Under the pieces are notes generated by a model, which saw nothing but the letters and a program-made list of their open reading frames with translations, did not search any database and was not told the origin of the DNA. A DNA stretch of 64,000 nt, from contig NZ_JAGGKI010000002.1 of NCBI RefSeq assembly GCF_017873605.1, positions 434,001-498,000 of the forward strand. Direction: 5' to 3'. Shown here one piece after another: positions 27,832-37,055 of this stretch (position 1 is the stretch's first letter; every line of letters starts with the position of its first letter). The position numbers and the translations under genes are program-made. This DNA is from Paenibacillus lactis. GTDB lineage: Bacteria > Bacillota > Bacilli > Paenibacillales > Paenibacillaceae.

Positions 27832-30192
27832 TTACACAATCATCCCTTCTCGTGTGCTCACAACAAGCTCCGTTCCTTGCTCAGCCTTCACCGTCAGGCA
27901 TTGCGGAATCGTCAGCTCATAGCGCAAACCTCCCCCTTCCTTTCGATTCCAGCGGGCTTCAATCAGCCCGTAACGGGTTGGCACTGCTCCTTCCGCCTCG
28001 GACAAATCACCCGGATCGAATTCAATTCGCACCTCCCGATCGCCAAGCCGTCTCAAATCCAATCCCAGCACATATTGGGTCAAAATATAGCTGGGCGACG
28101 CCCCCCAACCATGGCTGAAGCTCACAGGGATATGATCGATCAGATAGGTCGGCGTGTGTCCCTGATACGGACTCGGCACCGTGCTGAACGGCAGGGCTGG
28201 ATCGAACGTCTCCCACCAGGTCGTCGCTCCGCGGTCCAGCATTCCGCCCCAGTATTCGCGAATAAGGTCCAGCGCGCGCCGGGTTCTCCCTTTGCCGATT
28301 AGCGTTTCAAGGACCACATGATAGAAGAAAGCGCCCTTTAAAGGAGGAAGCTTCCCGGCCTCATACCATTCATCCAGAAACCGATCGGCTTCCTGCGGAT
28401 CCATAACGCCCGACCAGACGGCAGCAAAATTGGTCTGAGCCGTGATCTGAGCCGACAACCCTTCCGGACCGATGCAATCAGCGAATACGATATCGCCGGG
28501 CTTCCGCATCTGCCCCCGGATCGCCGTCCTCAGCCGGGCCGCATGCTCCCGCCACTGCCTTGCCAAATCGTGGAGATCCATCTCGGCAGCCAGATCCGCC
28601 GCCAATCCCAGCGCCTTGTAATAGAAGCAGGAAACGGCCGTCACCCGGTCCCGCCGATCGATGTAATCGGCCCAGTCGATAAAGCACCACCAGCCTGGCC
28701 TGTCGGCCCGTGCAAACAAGCCGCTGGAATCCTCCTGGTCCCGGAACCACGCCATGAGCCGCTCGACCGCTGGCCAGATTTCGCCGAGAAACCCGCGGTC
28801 CTTCGTGTAGAGCCAATGGGCGTGCACGCCGAACAGCCAGTGCGCGCAGAAATCCGGCAGCAGGAACGAATTTCGCTCCGGTCCCGTACCCGGAATGGAG
28901 CCGTCCGGATTCTGAATGCGCGCTCCTTGCAGCAAGCATTTACGAAGCAGCCGTTCGTCGCCGAAAGCATGGTAAATCACTTTGCCCATTACCACGGCAT
29001 CCGCTACCCATAGCGCCTCCTCCCGCAGCGGGCAATCCAGCAGATGATCCTGGCTGTTGACGAGGGTCGTGTAGACGCCGACCTCCCAGATCCGGTTGAG
29101 CCGCTCATCACTGCTTCGGAAATAACCGGACCGGTCAAACGGATAATGCACGGATTCGACGGCAAAATTCGCCACCTTCAACGGAACCGGCGTCGCCTGG
29201 CACGACACCTGCAGAAACCGGAATGCCCGCCGACCGAACGGCTTAAGCCGGTTCATCCCTGGACGCAGAATAAACGTATCGTACAGCTGCAGCTCCAGCG
29301 ATTCCCCATACGACAGCTGGATGACGCCGCCTTCCGGGGCATGAACCTCCAGCTCGGGGTACCCTACCGTTTCCTTGCCGAAGTCGAACACCACCCCGGG
29401 GAGCGATCCGGGGGCGCTTGCATCCAGCGTCCAGCTATCCCAGCCGCTGCCGCCGGCTCCGGCCGATGCTTGCGCTGCTTCGGCCAGCATTCGGCATTCT
29501 CCGGCGCTGACCCCGAAATTGGAGTCCGTCCGGACGATCGCAGCCGGCTTCGCCAATACCCGTTCCAGCGGCGGAATCTCCCGGGGAAGCAGCCGCGGCC
29601 AAGGGGAGTCCGGATCCAGCGCAGCGGCGACTACGGATGCTCCGGCCCATGAAGCATCGTGATAATCGGGCTCCTCCCAGCCATCCTCTTTCTCCGCCAA
29701 GTAAATTTCGCGGAAACCGTTCCACAAATGCTGCCTGGAGACCTGGGCCATCCACCTTGGCGAACGGCGGACCTTCCAGTCGGTATCCGTTGCAATAACA
29801 GCCAGTGTCCCGTCGCCCATCTCTATTTCCAGCTCAGCGATGAGGCCGCCCGGACCCTGCATCTGTCCTGTCACGATATCGGAGGTTCCGAAGTTGTAGG
29901 CGACGATCGCGAGCGCATTCCTTCCTGAGCGGATCAGGCCGGTTACGTCGATTTCGTCGTAATATTTCCACTGAAGGTCAGCGGGAGACGGGCCTCTTCC
30001 CGCAAAGCTTCCGTTGAGGTACACCTGATATTTTTGATTCGCCGACACGAACAGCCGGGCTCGGGAAGCTGATTTTTCAAGATCAAAGCTCTTTCGAGCC
30101 TCCAGGTAAACATTCGGCGTATTGGGGGGAATGTCTCCCCAGATCCAGCTCGCCTGCCATGACGCCTTCTTTTTGTGCAATTCAGCTTTCAT
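27832..30192 (-). CDS. GH78-like alpha-L-rhamnosidase family protein
   Basis: Cytoplasmic (alpha/alpha)6-barrel glycosidase of about 786 residues. The ATG at 30192 is chosen because GGGAGG lies 5 bases upstream and it overlaps the previous stop by 4 bases (ATGA), a coupled start. The N-terminal part (ASWIWGDIPPNTPNVYLEARK... YQVYLNGSFAGRGP) is the ligand-binding sandwich common to these enzymes. The barrel holds LLDCPLREEALWVAD at about 385, the equivalent of the GH78 general-acid segment, and later FSHGWGASPSY. Divergent in sequence from the other two GH78-like proteins of the operon, so probably different linkage specificity. Confidence 0.86.
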   Translation of the reverse strand: MKAELHKKKASWQASWIWGDIPPNTPNVYLEARKSFDLEKSASRARLFVSANQKYQVYLNGSFAGRGPSPADLQWKYYDEIDVTGLIRSGRNALAIVAYNFGTSDIVTGQMQGPGGLIAELEIEMGDGTLAVIATDTDWKVRRSPRWMAQVSRQHLWNGFREIYLAEKEDGWEEPDYHDASWAGASVVAAALDPDSPWPRLLPREIPPLERVLAKPAAIVRTDSNFGVSAGECRMLAEAAQASAGAGGSGWDSWTLDASAPGSLPGVVFDFGKETVGYPELEVHAPEGGVIQLSYGESLELQLYDTFILRPGMNRLKPFGRRAFRFLQVSCQATPVPLKVANFAVESVHYPFDRSGYFRSSDERLNRIWEVGVYTTLVNSQDHLLDCPLREEALWVADAVVMGKVIYHAFGDERLLRKCLLQGARIQNPDGSIPGTGPERNSFLLPDFCAHWLFGVHAHWLYTKDRGFLGEIWPAVERLMAWFRDQEDSSGLFARADRPGWWCFIDWADYIDRRDRVTAVSCFYYKALGLAADLAAEMDLHDLARQWREHAARLRTAIRGQMRKPGDIVFADCIGPEGLSAQITAQTNFAAVWSGVMDPQEADRFLDEWYEAGKLPPLKGAFFYHVVLETLIGKGRTRRALDLIREYWGGMLDRGATTWWETFDPALPFSTVPSPYQGHTPTYLIDHIPVSFSHGWGASPSYILTQYVLGLDLRRLGDREVRIEFDPGDLSEAEGAVPTRYGLIEARWNRKEGGGLRYELTIPQCLTVKAEQGTELVVSTREGMIV

Positions 30193-32336
30193 CCCAGCCT
30201 CCCTGCCAGCTCCGCCCCTCGGATGCGGGCCGATTTGATCATACGACCGTCCTTCTCCAATCTCCACTCCACCGAAATGGGTCCCCGCGGGCTCGGGATC
30301 ACGCCGCTTGCCGCCGTTAGCCCTCCGATGGCATGAGGTTCAAACGCAATGCGTTCATATCCGGGAGAAAGCGCCCGAATGCCGAGCACATACTTGGCGA
30401 TCCACACGACCGGCGTACTGGACCAGCTATGGCACAGACTCATCCTGTAGGAGCTGTACGCGGTATATGTGGTCAGCGCGTGGTGAATATCGCTGCTCGG
30501 CGTCAGCCTCACGCCTTCCCAAAAGGTCGTTGCTCCCGCATCCAGCATCGTCCCCCACACGGTGGCAATCACTTCCCACGCCCGCTCGTGCATTCCATGC
30601 TCCGAATAGCACTCGGCCAGCCAATAAGCCGAAAGCGGGGTGAGCGGGTCCCTCAGCCGATAGCCAAGCAGAAACCGGCGTGCATGCTCTTTACCGACAT
30701 ACCCGCTCTTAATGCCGATGACCGAAGTCAGCAACGCGTAGGAGGAGCCGATGAATCGGCTCTCGTCAAGCTCCGCGCGCGGCTCACCCCACTGAATGCC
30801 AAGCTCCGGTATATCCCCTGCCAGCTGCTGCATTTGGCTCTTCGTCATGCTATAAATCGCATTCAAGCACGCCCAGGACTCGGACTCGGCCATCGGCGAC
30901 CATTCGATGAAGGAGTAAGTCCCCTCGGCCTCCGGCATGAACACCCCGGTGCCGGCATCCGCATTCGCCCTTACCCAGGCGATATGCCGCAGCAGCTCCT
31001 CCCGGAGCTCCAGCACAAACGCACGGTCGCCCGTCTCAAAGTAGTACTCCCAAATGCTGCTGAGCCACCACAGCGTATAGGAGGGCAGATTGTTCATCCA
31101 ATAGCCGTAAGGCGTCCGGCCCAGCTCGCGAAGCGACCGTTTCAGGACGGAGTAATCGTCCCACAGCGAATATTCGGTTTTGGCTGCCAAATAAATATCG
31201 TACGCCCAATTCAGACGGTCCCGCTTGATGCCGTCCCACAGCCCGATTTGGTGGCATACCCGGCTTGTATGGACCGATACATCATAGATTCGCCGCATCA
31301 ACGGCTGATCGACCTGCAATTGCCCGACCTGGTTCAGTGCAACGCCGGCAGCCTCCAGCCGAATCTCGGCTTGGAAGGGCGCTCCGCAATCCCCGCTCAC
31401 GTACATCCTGACGTAGCGCATGCCTTGGGGATTGGTTGCGACGGCGCTCCCCGCAGGCACGGTCAGCCATTCGGTCATGCATCCGTCGTAATGCAGCAGC
31501 TCTTGCAAAGATTCCGCGCCGTTCCATAACAGACCGATCTCCGTATCCCCCCTGTTCTCGACCCAAAACCGCACGTTCAGCTCCTGAGGCAGTTCAAGCA
31601 GCAGCTGCGGCACCCGGCTTAAATCCAGCTGGCGCTGCTGCGTCCGGCGTTCCTTCCACTCGCCCTGCTTCAGGAGATGGTAGAAAATATGCCGCTCGTT
31701 CCGGGCCTTTACCTCCCCCAGGAGGATCGGTCCGGTTGTAGTCCCTTGTAGAAGAAAGGCGCCATCCTGATCAGAGTCCGCCACCATGCCGTTAACCGAC
31801 ATAACGTTCACGCCATGGATCGGCTCGGTAGCGATATCGCCGTAACCGCCGGCAATGAACCAGCCGGGAGCCCCGTCCAGATCACCGAAGGGCTCCTCGC
31901 CCCATACGCACACCACTTCGGCGGGGGAATCGCCAGCGCTCCAGGTCTCGTCCGTGGCCAGCCACAATCCTTCACTTCCGCTTATATACGCGATACAGCC
32001 GACCGAGCGGTCGTGCAGATGCATGTTGATCGGATGCATGGGCATCGATACCGTGTTGCGGATTTCCAAACGAATCGTGTACGCCCCCGGCTCCAGCCGG
32101 TCCGGCAATCCTTCTACCTTGAAGAATGCCGACGTATGCCTGGCGTGCTCCGCAACGCGACCAACGGGCGCTCCGTTCAGCATGATTTCCACTTCTCCCG
32201 TGCAGGCAAGCTTCATCTCTATCCGCTCCGCCTCTTGCAGAACAAAGGATCTCTCCAGCACGATCCGTCGTCTGCCTTCCCGTTCCGGGTGCCAGATCCA
32301 GCTGGGAATCTTCTCCGCTTGTCTGTGTATATTCAT
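30189..32336 (-). CDS. GH78-like glycosidase, DGIKRDRLNW type
   Basis: Cytoplasmic (alpha/alpha)6-barrel protein of about 715 residues. The ATG at 32336 follows GGAG with 8-base spacing; the longer open frame upstream has no ribosome binding site and would run into the permease gene. The N-terminus (IPSWIWHPEREGRRRIVLERSF) starts a beta-sandwich, and the barrel motif LWDGIKRDRLNWAYD at about 370 is the signature region of rhamnosidase-related enzymes. LCHSWSSTPVVWIAKYVLG near the C-terminus is also typical. It lies 26 bases after the MalG-type permease gene. Exact glycosidic specificity cannot be read from sequence. Confidence 0.84.
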   Translation of the reverse strand: MNIHRQAEKIPSWIWHPEREGRRRIVLERSFVLQEAERIEMKLACTGEVEIMLNGAPVGRVAEHARHTSAFFKVEGLPDRLEPGAYTIRLEIRNTVSMPMHPINMHLHDRSVGCIAYISGSEGLWLATDETWSAGDSPAEVVCVWGEEPFGDLDGAPGWFIAGGYGDIATEPIHGVNVMSVNGMVADSDQDGAFLLQGTTTGPILLGEVKARNERHIFYHLLKQGEWKERRTQQRQLDLSRVPQLLLELPQELNVRFWVENRGDTEIGLLWNGAESLQELLHYDGCMTEWLTVPAGSAVATNPQGMRYVRMYVSGDCGAPFQAEIRLEAAGVALNQVGQLQVDQPLMRRIYDVSVHTSRVCHQIGLWDGIKRDRLNWAYDIYLAAKTEYSLWDDYSVLKRSLRELGRTPYGYWMNNLPSYTLWWLSSIWEYYFETGDRAFVLELREELLRHIAWVRANADAGTGVFMPEAEGTYSFIEWSPMAESESWACLNAIYSMTKSQMQQLAGDIPELGIQWGEPRAELDESRFIGSSYALLTSVIGIKSGYVGKEHARRFLLGYRLRDPLTPLSAYWLAECYSEHGMHERAWEVIATVWGTMLDAGATTFWEGVRLTPSSDIHHALTTYTAYSSYRMSLCHSWSSTPVVWIAKYVLGIRALSPGYERIAFEPHAIGGLTAASGVIPSPRGPISVEWRLEKDGRMIKSARIRGAELAGRLG

Positions 32337-32362
32337 CCATCTCTCTCCATTTGGTCCGTCGT

Positions 32363-33193
32363 TTATATTTTCAAGGCACCCTGCGTAACCCCTTGAATGT
32401 AGTACTTCATCCCGAAGCTGAACAGCAGCACGAGCGGAATCGCCGAAATGATATAAGCTGCGAATTCCACGCCCATGTTGGATATGCCGAACTGGTTCGT
32501 AAACTGCGTAAGACCGACGCCAATCATCTGAATGCTGTTCGATTTGATCGTGAGCAGCGGCCAAATATAGTCGTTGTAAATACCGACCGATTGCATGATC
32601 ATCAGGGTCATGAGAACCGGAACCGACAACGGCAGCACCATTCTCGTAAAAACGACGAATTCGCCTGCGCCGTCGATTTTGGCCGCATCAAACAGCTCAT
32701 TGGAAATCCCCGCCATGAAGCTTCTGCACAGAAACGTGCCGAAGATTTGTCCTCCAGCCGCGGCGCTGATAATAATAACCCAGGGCGTATTGACCAGGCC
32801 CAGGTTCGCATACAGCACGTACGACGGGATAAGGGTCATCACGCCCGGGATCATCATGATCGCGAGCATCATCATGAAGAGCAACTCCTTGCCGAGGAAT
32901 TCCTTCTTGGCAAAGGTGTAGCCCGCCACAGCGGACAAGGCCACCACGAGCGTGCCTCCCACCGCCGCATACAGCACGGTGTTCAAGGTGTAGCGCCAAA
33001 TGGCCGCGAACGCTTCCGCATAATTGCCGATTTGCGCCGGGACGGGCAGCGTCCAGATGCCTCCTAGAATCTGGGCGTTATTTTTGAAGGATGAGATCAG
33101 CGTAAAGACGATCGGGGCGAGGGTTAATCCTACAAAAACCGTAATCAGCACATAAAGCGCCGACTGCTGAACAAGCCTTGCCTTGGTATTCAT
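32363..33193 (-). CDS. Carbohydrate ABC transporter permease, MalG family
   Basis: Inner-membrane permease of 276 residues with six hydrophobic spans. The cytoplasmic EAA loop NELFDAAKIDGAGEFVVF...LPLS docks on the ATPase, and the C-terminus MKYYIQGVTQGALKI is the standard MalG-type ending. It pairs with the propeller-fused MalF-type permease encoded 12 bases upstream. No ATPase gene occurs in the operon, as is usual for CUT1 importers of Bacillota that share an MsmX/MsmK-type ATPase. Confidence 0.95.
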   Translation of the reverse strand: MNTKARLVQQSALYVLITVFVGLTLAPIVFTLISSFKNNAQILGGIWTLPVPAQIGNYAEAFAAIWRYTLNTVLYAAVGGTLVVALSAVAGYTFAKKEFLGKELLFMMMLAIMMIPGVMTLIPSYVLYANLGLVNTPWVIIISAAAGGQIFGTFLCRSFMAGISNELFDAAKIDGAGEFVVFTRMVLPLSVPVLMTLMIMQSVGIYNDYIWPLLTIKSNSIQMIGVGLTQFTNQFGISNMGVEFAAYIISAIPLVLLFSFGMKYYIQGVTQGALKI

Positions 33194-33205
33194 GCCGCTC
33201 CCCTC

Positions 33206-35116
33206 CTAGTCCGTATTCGTTTTGATAAATTTCATATTGATGACCGTAATGATCATTATGATGGCAAACATGCTGACGCCGAGCGCCGAGGCATACCCCA
33301 GATCATTGAATTTCGTAGCGGCAAAATACATCTGCAGCGCCGGTACGTAGGTTGAATCCGCCGGCCCGCCCCCCGTTACGATCAGAATCGAGCCGAAGTC
33401 CTGGATGATGCCGATCAGCCCGAGCACGATCAGCAGCTTGAATTGCCCGGCCAGCAGCGGCAGATGGATGGTGCGGATAATCCGGAAGGATTTGGCCCCG
33501 TCGATCCTGGCCGCTTCAATGACCTCGTCCGGAATGGCGATCAGCCCCGAGTAGAGCACCAGCAGCTGAAGAATGCCGACGAACGGGAAGCCCATCATGA
33601 TGATAGCCCACAGCGCGGTATTCGGGTCTCCCAGCCATGCATGGCTAAGCGATCCGAGCCCGATCATCCGCAGAACCTGATTCACGAGACCGATGTTCGG
33701 ATCATACATATCCTGCCAGACCAGCAGCATGCCGACGGATGGAATGACCATGGAAATAACAAAGAACGTACGGAATACGTATTGTGATCTCTTGCTTCTC
33801 AGATGGTAGATCAGCTCCGCTACAATCAGCGGAGGGATGAGAGCCTTAATCAGCCCGGTCACGATCAGGATCAGAAGATTGCCCACGCCTTTAGTGACGT
33901 ACGGATCATTCAGCATGCGCCTGAAATTGTCCAGGCCGATGAATTCGCTCCTGGCCCCCGGATTCCAGTCATATAAGGAATGAATCAAGCCGGAGAAAGC
34001 CGGGATATACAGGAATATGATCAGAAGCGTGAAGCTCGGCAGAAGCATGGCATAGGCCAGCTTGCTCCTCCACAATCGCTGAAGGATGTGGGGCTTCTTG
34101 CGCCAAAGCCACAGGAACAACAGTGCGATCAGCACGATGGAGACCACGACCGCCCCGATTTGAAGCATCTTCTGAGTCATCGCCGCTTGTTTGCCTTGCG
34201 CAAGCACGGCTCCGACTTCATATTGGAAAACGGCTCCTTGATCCGATCCTGCAAAGAGCCTCGTGCCGTCAGCGCTGAATCGGATTTGCTGGCCGGCACC
34301 AACCTCCTTCGTGCTCCACAGCAGAGAGCCGCCCTCGTCCGCCACGTAATAATTGCCGGAATAATCAGCGACCGCAACAAATGCTCCGTCATTGGTGATA
34401 TGGACAGATGTGACCTTGTCCTTGGTCACCAGTTCGCCAAGGCTGTCGCCTTCGGACGAGTAGATGACCGCTTTATTGTTGGACGATCCTACGACCAGCG
34501 TGCCATTGTCGCCGACGGCCACATGCTGGATATCACCGTCTAGGGGGATCTGAAATAGCTGCTCTCCGGAAGGGCCGAACATATAAGCATACTGATTGGC
34601 CGCACCCGCTGCCAGCCATTGCCCATTCGGCGATAAGGCTGCTGTCTTCACGGCGATGCCCACAGGGATCTCTTGCAGCACCTCTCCCTGTTCGTCCAGC
34701 AAACGAATCACGCTTTCGTTGTGGAGCGTTATGATCACTCGTTTGCCGTCCGGTGTTGCCGATAAATTCTTGATCATTTTTCGGAAATCCCTGCTCCAGA
34801 TCTCCTCGCCCTTCGCATCAAGCTTATACAGATGCCGGTCGTCGGAGGAGACCAGCATCTGTCCGTCATTCAGAAGCGCGACACCGGTAACGACGTTTTT
34901 TGCCGCAAATTCGAACTGCTGCGTGCCATCTTGCTGAAGCAATATTGCGGTTGCATTCTGCGTGCCGACCGCCACCTGCTCGCCGTCTTCGGAGATGGAC
35001 ATCGCTTTGATCGTCAGCCCCTGCTCCATGGTCCAGATCGGCACGGAGGCATAAATCGGCGGGATCCACAGACATAGCAGCAGCAGTACTAATAGGATGG
35101 ATTTGATTGCCCGCAT
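33206..35116 (-). CDS. Fusion of extracytoplasmic beta-propeller domain with MalF-type ABC permease
   Basis: Protein of 636 residues, about twice the length of a normal MalF permease. Residues ~1-24 form a signal-like first helix (SILLVLLLLCLWIPPIYA). Residues ~25-305 are seven or so repeated beta-blade units of WD40/PQQ type (MSISEDGEQVAVGTQNATAILL, LSATPDGKRVIITLHNESVIRLL, LSPNGQWLAAGAAN, ITNDGAFVAVADYSGNYYVA, FSADGTRLFAGSDQG). A helix at ~318-340 crosses the membrane, and ~350-636 is a complete CUT1 permease (LLPSFTLLIIFLYIPAFSG; EAA loop DEVIEAARIDGAKSFRII). The propeller should face outward, next to the binding protein. One continuous frame, no frameshift. Function of the propeller is unknown: it may sense ligand, gate transport or bind polymer. 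Confidence 0.93.
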   Translation of the reverse strand: MRAIKSILLVLLLLCLWIPPIYASVPIWTMEQGLTIKAMSISEDGEQVAVGTQNATAILLQQDGTQQFEFAAKNVVTGVALLNDGQMLVSSDDRHLYKLDAKGEEIWSRDFRKMIKNLSATPDGKRVIITLHNESVIRLLDEQGEVLQEIPVGIAVKTAALSPNGQWLAAGAANQYAYMFGPSGEQLFQIPLDGDIQHVAVGDNGTLVVGSSNNKAVIYSSEGDSLGELVTKDKVTSVHITNDGAFVAVADYSGNYYVADEGGSLLWSTKEVGAGQQIRFSADGTRLFAGSDQGAVFQYEVGAVLAQGKQAAMTQKMLQIGAVVVSIVLIALLFLWLWRKKPHILQRLWRSKLAYAMLLPSFTLLIIFLYIPAFSGLIHSLYDWNPGARSEFIGLDNFRRMLNDPYVTKGVGNLLILIVTGLIKALIPPLIVAELIYHLRSKRSQYVFRTFFVISMVIPSVGMLLVWQDMYDPNIGLVNQVLRMIGLGSLSHAWLGDPNTALWAIIMMGFPFVGILQLLVLYSGLIAIPDEVIEAARIDGAKSFRIIRTIHLPLLAGQFKLLIVLGLIGIIQDFGSILIVTGGGPADSTYVPALQMYFAATKFNDLGYASALGVSMFAIIMIITVINMKFIKTNTD

Positions 35117-35223
35117 AACCTTATGTTCACACTCCCTTCCATGCCAAGTGGAAACGCAGGACCGTTCGATACGAGTACCCCTTTTTGTTTAAAACGGTAC
35201 CCTGCGCTTCACGATTTCGCATG

Positions 35224-36897
35224 CTACTGCCTAACCGGCGGCTGCCGCTCCGGATGCTCAAGGTCGGAGAGCTCCTTCTTGCGTTCCTTCAGCATAGCCT
35301 CAAACTTGGCATCAATGTCGGCCTGGTACTGCTTCAGCAATTGGTCCACATCGATTTCATCGTTGAAATATTTGGAGATGAGGCCGATGTAGCTCTGCAC
35401 GGACGGCTGATAGTCGTGGAGACCGCGCGCCAGCACATTGCCCGGGCTGTTCAGTCCTTCCGTGTTTCCGATCGCGTCGAACGACTCGAATGTCTTCTTC
35501 ATTTCCTCCGGCAGCTCGATATCGTTTAACAGCGGAGCGCCGCTTAAGGAAGCATCCTTGGAGTTTTGAACAGCCTCAAGGTATACCTTGTATCCTTCCG
35601 GACTGGTCAGATACATCATGAAATCAATGTTCAGTGCGGTCTGCTCCGCATTCTTTTTGACAAAGCCGTAAAAACCGGTATAGATATGGATCGTTCTAGC
35701 AGGCGCCTGCACCAGCTCCCCTTCCATGGAAGGCATGTTGAAGAATCCGAAATCGAATGATTTTACGCCTCCGCTCTCGCCCGTCTTCTCCGCATCGGCA
35801 AAATCCTTCGGAAGCTGCCAATAAGAGGACGGCAGCGCAACCATGGTTGCGGCCTTGCCGGTTAGGAACAGCTTGTAGGCCTGCTCCTCCGACATGCCCA
35901 TGAATCCCTCGGGTGCGTAGCTGAACAAGGTCTTCAGATTGGTCAACACCTCGCGCCAAGCAGGATTGCCCTCGACTTTGTATGGACCGACCTTGTCTTT
36001 GATTGCCTTATACATCCGCAGCTCATTCGTCGACACATTGGAACGGGAATCGTTGTACGGATCGTTTAGATCGAACTTCCAGTTATCGTCGATGCTCGGC
36101 ATATAGGTATAATCTTCCGGCTTGGACCGGATCAGCTCCACATAGTCGCGGAAATACTGGTCCGGATAAATGCGCATCAGCCAACCTGCCTGACCGCTCC
36201 ATAAGGAGAGCGCATTGCCGCCGATCGTAAACGGGATGTACCCTGCTGCCTTCAGCTTGTCAAAAGCCGCGGTCAGCTCGTTAAAGGTTTTCGGGGTGTC
36301 TGTGATGCCGGCCTTCTCAAACATCTCTTTGTTGTACATCCACAAAATTTGCACCGATTCGAAGTTCAGCGCTTGCAGCGTTTGCAGGTTAGGATCATCC
36401 AAATTGACGCCCATGCCGTCAAGATTGAAGCTTTCCTTCCAGAGCTTCCCCGTATAGGGGTTCTCCGTCTCCAGCCAAGGCTTGAAATCGACGAATTTCT
36501 GGTCTTCATTCAGATCGCTGTTCTCATTCGTGTTCACAAAATCGGCCTCCGGTTCCCCGGCGGCAAACTGGGCCTGCAACCAATCCCGGTACCCCTCGGC
36601 CGGCTTGATATCCACGACGACTTTAACGTCAGGATGCTTCGCCATATAGGCTTCGGCTACCTTGCCCCATACTTCAGCGGAGGCTCCGCGCAAGGAGATC
36701 TGGATGGTGCCGCTTTTTGATGGTGCTGCCGGCTGGCCGGTAGCAGGTTCTGCGGGTGTCGTATTGTCGTTATTGTCGTTACTAACGGGAGTCGGTGCCG
36801 GTTCGGCACGGTTGGCGCTGCCGCCGGAACAAGCGGCGAGCAGCGTAATGAGCGAGGTGATCAGGATGAGGCTAACGAATCTTCGAAATGGAAACAT
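35224..36897 (-). CDS. Extracellular solute-binding lipoprotein, carbohydrate ABC transporter
   Basis: Membrane-anchored substrate-binding protein of about 557 residues, large for family 1. The ATG at 36897 is chosen for GGGGGAG 8 bases upstream and because the lipoprotein signal starts there: FRRFVSLILITSLITLLAAC with lipobox LAAC, lipidated Cys23. A Ser/Pro/Asn linker follows, then the SBP_bac_1 fold (IQISLRGASAEVWGKVAEAYMAKHPDVKVVVDI, split by turns; FNELTAAFDKLKAAGYIPFTIGG; GKAATMVALPSSYWQL). First gene of the transport operon; a palindromic LacI-type operator lies about 100 bases upstream. Confidence 0.94.
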   Translation of the reverse strand: MFPFRRFVSLILITSLITLLAACSGGSANRAEPAPTPVSNDNNDNTTPAEPATGQPAAPSKSGTIQISLRGASAEVWGKVAEAYMAKHPDVKVVVDIKPAEGYRDWLQAQFAAGEPEADFVNTNENSDLNEDQKFVDFKPWLETENPYTGKLWKESFNLDGMGVNLDDPNLQTLQALNFESVQILWMYNKEMFEKAGITDTPKTFNELTAAFDKLKAAGYIPFTIGGNALSLWSGQAGWLMRIYPDQYFRDYVELIRSKPEDYTYMPSIDDNWKFDLNDPYNDSRSNVSTNELRMYKAIKDKVGPYKVEGNPAWREVLTNLKTLFSYAPEGFMGMSEEQAYKLFLTGKAATMVALPSSYWQLPKDFADAEKTGESGGVKSFDFGFFNMPSMEGELVQAPARTIHIYTGFYGFVKKNAEQTALNIDFMMYLTSPEGYKVYLEAVQNSKDASLSGAPLLNDIELPEEMKKTFESFDAIGNTEGLNSPGNVLARGLHDYQPSVQSYIGLISKYFNDEIDVDQLLKQYQADIDAKFEAMLKERKKELSDLEHPERQPPVRQ

Positions 36898-36997
36898 GAC
36901 TTTCACTCCCCCTAAGCGTTCAATGTATTCGCTTACATTTATGTGAAGTCTAAGCTGATCAAGTTGACCTGCATCACTCCCTTCAATGACGATGGGG

Positions 36998-37015
36998 TAC
37001 AAAAACGTTTTTGTA
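36998..37015. promoter_or_regulatory. Palindromic LacI-type operator upstream of the solute-binding protein gene
   Basis: Perfect 18-base palindrome TACAAAAACGTTTTTGTA with the central CG step typical of LacI-family operators. It lies between lacI and the binding-protein gene, about 100 bases upstream of the latter. Related sites occur at 38161-38190 upstream of lacI, so the adjacent regulator is the obvious ligand. Confidence 0.8.
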
Positions 37016-37055
37016 TGGCTTAAAAAAAGAACCGTCCAACGAAATCTATTCGTTA

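Noticed and set aside
30333-31529. Plus-strand open frame of 398 codons opposite a GH78-like gene
   Set aside because: Antisense shadow of a conserved glycosidase, with no plausible domain and no start signal.
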